Shown here: piece after piece, positions 1-5,079 of the stretch
Layout of the letters: every line of letters begins with the position of its first letter
Numbering within the stretch: the first letter of the stretch is position 1
NCBI GenBank assembly: GCA_003541985.1
Contig: DPLM01000143.1
Location: 611 to 6,920 of the forward strand
Reading direction: 5' to 3'
Length of the DNA: 6,310 nt
DNA from: Deltaproteobacteria bacterium
Lineage (GTDB): Bacteria; SAR324; NAC60-12
Made by a program: the position numbers and the translations under genes
The notes under the pieces: model-generated
What the model was told of the DNA's origin: nothing
The model's database searches: none
The model's input: the letters and a program-made list of their open reading frames with translations, nothing else

Positions 1-842
1 CAATGGTTTATCAGCAGTTTATCAACTTTCCCAATATGTCCGTTTTTGAGAACATCGCTTCTCCTTTACGAATCCAAAAACTCTCTGAAAGTAAATTACG
101 ACCTCGCGTAGAAAGGGTCGCAGAGTTGCTCAAGTTGACCCCATACATGCATCGTAAACCAAACGAATTATCAGGGGGCCAGCAACAGAGAACTGCATTA
201 GCCAGAGCGCTGGTGAAAGGTGCGGACTTGGTGTTACTTGATGAACCGCTGGTCAACCTCGACTATAAACTTCGAGAAGAACTACGAGAAGAATTACCTC
301 ATCTCTTTGCAAATACTGGAGCGACCGTAGTCTATGCCACTACAGAGCCTCATGAAGCTTTGTTAATGGGTGGATACACAGCGACGATGCGTGAGGGACG
401 TGTTACTCAATACGGTCCAACTCAAGAGGTCTTTAGAAAACCTCACGATCTCGCTACTGCAAAAGCATTTTCAGATCCTCCATTGAACACTCTTAATTTA
501 AAACGTACCGCAAAGGGTTTTGAGGGTGAGCAAGGTTTATCACTGAAGTTACCTCCTTTCCAAAATGTGCCTGTTGGCGAATATACACTTGGATTTCGTC
601 CTCACCATCTGCATATTCAGTGCAACGCCGAAGATATCTTTGAATTATCAGGAGAAGTTACAGTTACAGAAATCACTGGTTCGGAGAGCTTTATACATTT
701 GAAGTGGGCTGAACATGATTGGGTAGCGCATACTCAAGGAGTAATGCACCTCCCTACCGGAGAAAAACTGGAGCTCTACGTTTCTGCCTCAAACTGTTTG
801 CTCTTTGATGACCAAGAACAACTTGTGCCGGCTCAGGTTTGA
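1..842 (+). CDS. glpS: Glycerol ABC importer ATP-binding protein GlpS (5' partial)
   Basis: This is one of the two ATPase subunits of a CUT1-type importer of the Rhizobium GlpSTPQUV family; it would sit on the cytoplasmic face and power uptake. The reading frame is open from the left edge. The ATG at position 3 is not the start, because it encodes the Met just before the Q-loop (MVYQQF), so Walker A and the first ~80-90 residues lie outside the window. Numbering from that Met: Q-loop at 4-5, signature LSGGQ at 56-60, Walker B LVLLDE at 76-81, D-loop NLD at 85-87, then a C-terminal MOI/TOBE-like domain from about 165 to 279. The H-loop is odd: where VTHD is usual the protein has ATTE (112-115), so the switch histidine is Thr114. 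Wording such as SGGQQQRTALARALVK and NLDYKLREELREELP matches GlpS as I remember it. Stop TGA is at 840-842, one base before glpT. Confidence 0.9.
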   Translation, partial: MVYQQFINFPNMSVFENIASPLRIQKLSESKLRPRVERVAELLKLTPYMHRKPNELSGGQQQRTALARALVKGADLVLLDEPLVNLDYKLREELREELPHLFANTGATVVYATTEPHEALLMGGYTATMREGRVTQYGPTQEVFRKPHDLATAKAFSDPPLNTLNLKRTAKGFEGEQGLSLKLPPFQNVPVGEYTLGFRPHHLHIQCNAEDIFELSGEVTVTEITGSESFIHLKWAEHDWVAHTQGVMHLPTGEKLELYVSASNCLLFDDQEQLVPAQV

Positions 843-843
843 C
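835..843 (+). promoter_or_regulatory. glpT ribosome-binding site that decides the start
   Basis: An AGG at 835-837 lies six bases before the ATG at 844, inside the last codons of glpS. An in-frame TTG at 805 would give a longer protein, but it adds 13 residues (MMTKNNLCRLRFD) without family resemblance, overlaps glpS by 38 bases and has no better ribosome-binding site. The ATG at 844 gives the usual N-terminus (MSSITLKSLRHSY). Confidence 0.6.
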
Positions 844-1923
844 ATGTCATCGATAACACTAAAATCACTCCGACATAGCTATTCACCAAATCCACAAACT
901 GAAGAAGACTATGCTCTCAGGAAGATTGATCTGACCTGGCGGGATAGAGGTGCGTTTGCTTTGTTGGGGCCTTCTGGTTGTGGGAAGACAACATTATTGA
1001 ATTTGATATCGGGGCTACTCAAACCTTCGGAGGGTCAGATCCTCTTTGATGAAAAGGATGTAACTAGACTTCCTCCTGATCAGCGAAACATTGCACAAGT
1101 TTTCCAATTTCCAGTGGTCTATGACACGATGTCTGTCTATGACAATCTGGCATTCCCTCTGCGAAACAGAAAACTACCAGAAGACGAACTTGATGAACGT
1201 GTACAGCAGATAGCCAAGATGCTCTCGATGCAAAACCAGTTGAAGCAACGAGCTTCAGGCTTAACCGCCGCTGACAAGCAGAAAATTTCCTTAGGAAGGG
1301 GGTTAGTCCGCTCTGACGTGAATGTAATGATGTTCGATGAACCATTGACTGTGATCGATCCGCACCTGAAGTGGGAGTTAAGGTCTCAATTGATGCGACT
1401 TCATCAGCAGGTTGGATTTACAATGATTTATGTTACTCATGATCAGACAGAGGCGCTGACTTTTGCGGATGAGGTGGTTGTGATGTATGAGGGACAGATT
1501 GTGCAGATTGGCACTCCCGAAGAACTCTTCTCGAAACCAAGACATACCTTCGTAGGTCACTTCATAGGTTCTCCTGGAATGAACCTGCTCCCTTGTGAGT
1601 GGAGCGAAGGGGCACCAGTTTTTGCGGGACACCGTATTCCTTTAAATAAAAATCTTCCACATCCTGCTTCTTCCAATCTCCAGATTGGCATTCGTCCAGA
1701 ATTCATTCGGCTAGCATCTGAAGGCATCCCAGCTCAAATTCGGCGAGTAGATGATGTCGGCCGATATCGGATCATTAAAGCAGAAGTAGGGGGTACAAAC
1801 CTGAATGTATACGCTGGCGAAGAAGTCGACATTCCATCTGATTCTTTACATTTGGATTTCGACCCTGATCACACGCATGTCTATTGTAATGGGTGGATTC
1901 ATGAGGCTAAAGGTCAGTCATGA
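844..1923 (+). CDS. glpT: Glycerol ABC importer ATP-binding protein GlpT
   Basis: This is the second ATPase of the importer, 359 residues, presumably pairing with GlpS as a heterodimer on the cytoplasmic side of GlpP/GlpQ. Visible motifs: Walker A GPSGCGKTT (42-50), Q-loop VFQFP with Gln88, Walker B VMMFDE with Asp165/Glu166, H-loop VTHD with His199, then a C-terminal regulatory TOBE-like region (about 240-359). The signature motif is degenerate: LTAADKQK begins at Leu140 where LSGGQ is expected. Rhizobial GlpT, as I recall it, has a similar non-canonical sequence, so this appears to be a family trait rather than damage. Stretches such as RNIAQVFQFPVVYDTMSVYD and SLGRGLVRSDVN are characteristic of this subunit. 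The start follows the glpS stop by one base, and its stop overlaps the glpP start by four bases (ATGA), suggesting translational coupling. It must not be confused with E. coli GlpT, an unrelated MFS glycerol-3-phosphate antiporter. Confidence 0.93.
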   Translation: MSSITLKSLRHSYSPNPQTEEDYALRKIDLTWRDRGAFALLGPSGCGKTTLLNLISGLLKPSEGQILFDEKDVTRLPPDQRNIAQVFQFPVVYDTMSVYDNLAFPLRNRKLPEDELDERVQQIAKMLSMQNQLKQRASGLTAADKQKISLGRGLVRSDVNVMMFDEPLTVIDPHLKWELRSQLMRLHQQVGFTMIYVTHDQTEALTFADEVVVMYEGQIVQIGTPEELFSKPRHTFVGHFIGSPGMNLLPCEWSEGAPVFAGHRIPLNKNLPHPASSNLQIGIRPEFIRLASEGIPAQIRRVDDVGRYRIIKAEVGGTNLNVYAGEEVDIPSDSLHLDFDPDHTHVYCNGWIHEAKGQS

Positions 1924-2786
1924 TCAACAAGACGAATAATCAAAAAGCTTGGTTCATGGTCTTGCCAGTTTTGGCATTAGTAGCCTTTAACGCCATCATT
2001 CCATTGATGACAGTGGTAAATTACTCTGTTCAAGAGACCTTTGGGGATAATCTTTTTTTTTGGGAGGGTGTCAAATGGTTCGAAGAGGTAGTGCGATCAG
2101 AACGTTTTCATGCTGCATTGGGACGCCAACTTCTCTTTACCTTTTTGATTTTATTGATTGAGGTTCCGCTCGGAGTAGGGATTGCTCTGGCAATGCCCCG
2201 TCAGGGAATTGGGGTTACAATTTGCCTTGTTTTGATGGCACTACCTCTTTTGATTCCTTGGAACGTGGTCGGAGCCATGTGGAATATTTTTGCTCTGCCT
2301 GATATTGGGTTGCTGGGTAAGATGCTCAATGGGGTTGGCTTTGACTATAATTTCACACAAAACCCTTTTTGGGCTTGGGCTACAGTAGTTACAATGGATG
2401 TTTGGCACTGGACTTCTCTGGTTGTACTACTATGTTACGCAGGTTTGAGATCTATTCCAGATGCCTACTATCAAGCCTCCAAAATTGATGGTGCCACTTC
2501 CTGGCAGGTGTTTCGTTATATCCAACTACCTAAGATGAAACGAGTCCTAACAATCGCGTTGTTGTTGCGCTTGATGGACAGCTTCATGATCTATACAGAA
2601 CCATTTGTTTTGACTGGCGGTGGCCCTGGAAACAGTACTACGTTTCTTTCAATTGACCTTGTGAAAGTTGCTTTAGGGCAGTTCGATCTAGGGCCTGCTG
2701 CAGCAATGTCAATCATCTATTTCTTTGTGGTCCTACTGCTTTGTTGGGTACTGTACACCCTCATGATGCGCAACGAGACCAACTAA
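1920..2786 (+). CDS. glpP: Glycerol ABC importer permease GlpP
   Basis: This 288-residue inner-membrane permease of the CUT1 (MalF-like) class would form the translocation pore with GlpQ. About six hydrophobic segments are visible, roughly at 11-33, 68-92, 99-124, 152-175, 207-227 and 262-283. Between the fourth and fifth lies the EAA loop that docks on the ATPases: YYQASKIDGATSWQVFRYIQ followed by LP (about 183-204), with the conserved Gly at the DGA position. FVLTGGGPGNSTTFLS (229-244) is the usual MalF-type periplasmic motif after the EAA loop. The start ATG at 1920 overlaps the glpT stop (ATGA) and is preceded by AAAGG at 1909-1913, six bases upstream. The gene contains a run of nine T (2053-2061) encoding part of NLFFW; the frame is intact. 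Substrate is inferred from the whole operon, not from this subunit. Confidence 0.92.
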   Translation: MINKTNNQKAWFMVLPVLALVAFNAIIPLMTVVNYSVQETFGDNLFFWEGVKWFEEVVRSERFHAALGRQLLFTFLILLIEVPLGVGIALAMPRQGIGVTICLVLMALPLLIPWNVVGAMWNIFALPDIGLLGKMLNGVGFDYNFTQNPFWAWATVVTMDVWHWTSLVVLLCYAGLRSIPDAYYQASKIDGATSWQVFRYIQLPKMKRVLTIALLLRLMDSFMIYTEPFVLTGGGPGNSTTFLSIDLVKVALGQFDLGPAAAMSIIYFFVVLLLCWVLYTLMMRNETN

Positions 2787-3586
2787 TGAAGAAAATCACC
2801 TGGTTAATTCCCACAATTTATATTGTATTCTTGATGTTGCCAATTTACTGGCTCGTCAACATGTCCTTCAAGACAACCAACGAAATCCTTGGTTCGTTTA
2901 CACTCTGGCCAAATAATTTTACGGTCGAAAATTACGTTACGATTTTCACGGATCCAACATGGTTTATGGGCTATGTCAATTCTTTGACCTACGTAACTAT
3001 CAACACTATCATCTCTTTGCTTGTCGCCTTGCCAGCAGCTTATGCCTTTTCCAGGTATCGATTTCTTGGAGATAAGCATCTGTTTTTTTGGTTGCTCACA
3101 AATCGGATGGCTCCACCAGCTGTGTTCGCGTTACCATTTTTTCAGTTATACTCTGCAATTGGCCTGTTCGATACACACATCGCAGTTGCCTTGTCACACT
3201 GTCTTTTCAATATTCCTCTGGCAGTCTGGATTCTTGAAGGATTTATGTCTGGTGTGCCAAAAGAATTAGATGAAACGGCATACATTGATGGCTACTCGTT
3301 TCCACAATTTTTCTTTAAAATTTTCATTCCTGCGATTGCAGCGGGTATTGGTGTAGCCGCCTTCTTTTGCTTCATGTTTTCATGGGTTGAATTGCTCTTA
3401 GCGAAAACTTTGACAGCGGTAGATGCTAAACCTATTGCTGCAACAATGACCCGCACAGTGAGTACAGCAGGATATGAGCTAGGCCTTTTATCCGCTGCTG
3501 GTACCCTTACGATCGTCCCTGGCGCTTTTGTGATATATTTTGTTCGGAATTATATAGCCAAGGGTTTTGCTTTGGGGAGGGTATAA
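2786..3586 (+). CDS. glpQ: Glycerol ABC importer permease GlpQ
   Basis: This is the second permease, 266 residues, MalG-like. It has about six membrane segments (roughly 5-26, 65-87, 99-120, 131-152, 180-202, 235-256) and a clear EAA loop, ELDETAYIDGYSFPQFFF (160-177) ending in IP. The C-terminus YIAKGFALGRV is the typical ending of CUT1 MalG-type subunits. I chose the ATG at 2786, which overlaps the glpP stop by one base (TAATG) and gives the expected MKKITWLIPTIYIV start. A TTG at 2741 in the same frame would add 15 residues that merely overlay the end of glpP. The ribosome-binding site is weak (GAG at 2775-2777), so translation probably depends on termination of glpP. It is unrelated to E. 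coli GlpQ, the periplasmic glycerophosphodiesterase with the same symbol. Confidence 0.92.
   Translation: MKKITWLIPTIYIVFLMLPIYWLVNMSFKTTNEILGSFTLWPNNFTVENYVTIFTDPTWFMGYVNSLTYVTINTIISLLVALPAAYAFSRYRFLGDKHLFFWLLTNRMAPPAVFALPFFQLYSAIGLFDTHIAVALSHCLFNIPLAVWILEGFMSGVPKELDETAYIDGYSFPQFFFKIFIPAIAAGIGVAAFFCFMFSWVELLLAKTLTAVDAKPIAATMTRTVSTAGYELGLLSAAGTLTIVPGAFVIYFVRNYIAKGFALGRV
3576..3580 (+). promoter_or_regulatory. Strong ribosome-binding site of glpU
   Basis: GGAGG at 3576-3580, within a GGGGAGG run, ends eight bases before the glpU ATG at 3589. It is by far the best Shine-Dalgarno sequence in the operon, which supports the small gene being truly translated and possibly at a higher rate than its neighbours. 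Confidence 0.75.
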
Positions 3587-3588
3587 AG

Positions 3589-3870
3589 ATGCTTCTTTCG
3601 TGGATGGCTTGGACTTGGCAGACCGCACTGTTTTTTATCCTCATTGTGGTGGCATTGACCTGCATGGCAATCTGGGAATACAAATCACCAGGAGGTGGAC
3701 CACGTTATGGCGTTTTGGGTTTACATACTACTCGTGGTGACCGCCTCTTTATCTCTCTATTAGGAAGTGGATTCATACACATCTTTTGGCTGGGCCTTAT
3801 CGATTTACCCCTTTGGGGTGCTTCATTCGTTTCTGTCCTCTACGCAATCTTCGTTTTCCGCAAAGTTTAA
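3589..3870 (+). CDS. glpU: DUF2160-family small membrane protein GlpU
   Basis: This 93-residue inner-membrane protein belongs to the DUF2160 family, which travels with this class of glycerol ABC importer; its biochemical role is not established to my knowledge. Three hydrophobic segments are visible, at about 11-29, 53-70 and 74-91. The loop between the first two carries the conserved-looking SPGGGPRYGVLG (33-44) and TTRGDRLFISLLGS (47-60). The N-terminus MLLSWMAWTWQTALFF also agrees with the family as I know it. The ATG lies two bases after the glpQ stop and has a strong GGAGG site. No signal peptide or catalytic motif is seen. It may be an accessory subunit of the GlpPQ pore or a partner of the binding protein. 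In Rhizobium the next gene is the binding protein glpV; here the operon ends instead. Confidence 0.85.
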   Translation: MLLSWMAWTWQTALFFILIVVALTCMAIWEYKSPGGGPRYGVLGLHTTRGDRLFISLLGSGFIHIFWLGLIDLPLWGASFVSVLYAIFVFRKV

Positions 3871-3883
3871 CAATTCAAATCGT

Positions 3884-3901
3884 TTTTATTTCCAAATAAA
3901 A
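3884..3901. terminator. Weak A/T dyad, possible transcript end of glpU operon
   Basis: TTTTATTT, CC, AAATAAAA form an exact 8-bp inverted repeat with a 2-nt centre, 14 nt after the glpU stop. As RNA it would fold into at most seven A-U pairs with a 4-nt loop, and no long U-tract follows. It is placed where a terminator should be but is weaker than a normal Rho-independent one, so the call is tentative. Confidence 0.25.
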
Positions 3902-4019
3902 TTTAAGTTACTTTTAGTGCAATTTTTATCTGTTACCTTACAGTAAGTTTATAGAAAAAAATTCCCTTTAATTGAGCAAATAATCAAATATTATCTGAAT
4001 CTTTTGGTATTTCGTTACA

Positions 4020-4046
4020 AAGGTTAATTTGCAAGGTTACTGCAAG
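4020..4046. repeat. Short imperfect direct repeat in the intergenic gap
   Basis: Two neighbouring units, AAGGTTAATTTGC (4020-4032) and AAGGTTACTGC (4033-4043), differ by a 2-nt length change and one base, and are followed by AAG. TGCAAG therefore recurs 11 bp apart (4030-4035, 4041-4046) and AAGGTTA 13 bp apart. It may be chance in low-complexity DNA, or a small binding-site array; nothing links it to a promoter. Confidence 0.35.
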
Positions 4047-4115
4047 AAGAAGACTAATGTGACAGCGTAAAAGGTTTGTGGGAGTCAGAGGGGAATTCTT
4101 AGAAGCGGTGAGAAG

Positions 4116-5069
4116 TTATTGAAGCAGCGCCTGCGCTGTGCGTTCGTCAGTGATTAGAGTAGATATTAAATTGCCTCTCAAGGTACCACGCAGTGCTTCC
4201 AGTTTTCGTTCTCCTCCAGCGACACCAACGACTTGCTTCATTTTCCGCAAGTCTGAGAGACGTGTAGCAATCAGTCGATCGTGCTGTTCGAGTTTTAGTG
4301 ACTGTCCTTCGGCATCGAAATACTCTCCATGAATTTCACCTGCTGCCCCTAATCTGGTCAATAATTCCAGATCTTCTTTACTGCTGTATCCAAATTGTGA
4401 GAAGCTGTTGCTCGGTTCAAGGGCACCAATCCCGACAAAGCTTAAATCTGCAGTAAGGGCCATTTGTAAAACTCGCTGTACCTCCAGTTCTTCCAAAAGG
4501 AGGTCCCGAATTTCTTTTGAATTGACAACAAGTGGTGCTGGGATGATGTAGAAAGGGTAGCGAAATCCGGAAAGGAGTGAGCCGACAGACCTTTCTGCAA
4601 TGCGAGTGCTCAGGTAAGTAGTTACACCTCCACACAAAGTGATGAACGAAGTCTCCGACCGCGTAGAATGTGTGATGTTCCTTGTCATCCAGGAGATCGT
4701 AGAGCCCCAGCCAAGCCCAATCAGTTGCTTTTCATGATCTAGAAAGCGCTCCATATACTGAGCTGCCGCCAGACCAATGTTTTCGTTAATATTTTCAGGA
4801 GAAATCTCCGGAACAAGAAGAGCTTCTTTGAGGTGCCAGTTTTCACAGAGCTGATGCTCTAAATCACTCAATCGAGCATCAGCACCGTGAACATGAATGG
4901 TAACTCGACCTGACAATCTGGCTTCATTCAGCACACTGATCACCCGCGCACGGTTCAGACCAAGCTTTTCGGCAATTTCATTTTGCGTCCATCCAGCTTT
5001 GTAATAATACCAAGCGATCCTGGACGCATAGAGTTGCTGGTCCCGTTGGGCGGTATTTAACTTTTTCAC
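4116..5069 (-). CDS. SorC-family sugar-binding transcriptional regulator
   Basis: This 317-residue regulator of the SorC/DeoR superfamily has an N-terminal helix-turn-helix (about 28-49: TQNEIAEKLGLNRARVISVL) followed by a ligand-binding domain of the SorC sugar-binding type (about 60-315). Recognisable blocks in the latter are GLGWGST (118-124), FITLCGG (142-148), GAAGEIHGEYFD (241-252), and GVAGGERKLEALRG (282-295) with LISTLITDE (301-309). Such proteins usually bind a phosphorylated sugar or polyol; here the effector is inferred, not shown, to be an intermediate made or used by GlpD. The start is GTG at 5069-5067, 10 nt after the glpD stop; no Shine-Dalgarno sequence is visible before it and no alternative in-frame start is close by, so coupling to glpD translation is likely. 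Glycerol loci more often use DeoR-type GlpR. A SorC-type regulator with a GlpD homologue recalls EryD/EryB of erythritol loci. Confidence 0.88.
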   Translation of the reverse strand: MKKLNTAQRDQQLYASRIAWYYYKAGWTQNEIAEKLGLNRARVISVLNEARLSGRVTIHVHGADARLSDLEHQLCENWHLKEALLVPEISPENINENIGLAAAQYMERFLDHEKQLIGLGWGSTISWMTRNITHSTRSETSFITLCGGVTTYLSTRIAERSVGSLLSGFRYPFYIIPAPLVVNSKEIRDLLLEELEVQRVLQMALTADLSFVGIGALEPSNSFSQFGYSSKEDLELLTRLGAAGEIHGEYFDAEGQSLKLEQHDRLIATRLSDLRKMKQVVGVAGGERKLEALRGTLRGNLISTLITDERTAQALLQ

Positions 5070-5079
5070 AATTTTGGGG

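Larger units (their letters stand above)
3871..4115. other. Non-coding gap between convergent operons
   Basis: This 245-bp, mostly A/T-rich stretch lies between the 3' ends of glpU (plus) and the regulator gene (minus). No ORF of credible length, no tRNA-like fold and no convincing promoter were seen. It holds two short dyads (3884-3901, all but its centre A/T; and CTTAC-A-GTAAG at 3937-3947), a seven-A run (3955-3961) that would be a U-run in a minus-strand transcript, and a short direct repeat (4020-4046). I could not find a canonical GC-rich stem followed by a U-tract for either operon, so how the two opposing transcripts end is not evident. Confidence 0.7.

Noticed and set aside
3..5. ATG at the left edge as the start of glpS
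   Set aside because: It encodes the internal Met before the Q-loop; a start here would leave an ATPase without Walker A. The gene continues beyond the window.
11..256. Minus-strand ORF antisense to glpS, and similar ORFs at 1064-1345, 1378-1632, 2804-3079, 3021-3269, 4138-4332, 4417-4635 and 5689-5946
   Set aside because: All lie over well-recognised genes in another frame, their translations show no family features, and none has a convincing start site.
3989..4020. Minus-strand promoter-like pair (TTGTAA and GATAAT) in the gap
   Set aside because: Spacing is about 19 bp, the boxes are imperfect, the region is A/T-rich, and there is no gene downstream in that direction except antisense to glpU.
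4125..4138. CAGCGC-CT-GCGCTG hairpin as a terminator of the regulator gene
   Set aside because: It lies inside the regulator's last codons and no U-tract follows on either strand; six base pairs can arise by chance in such GC-rich codons.
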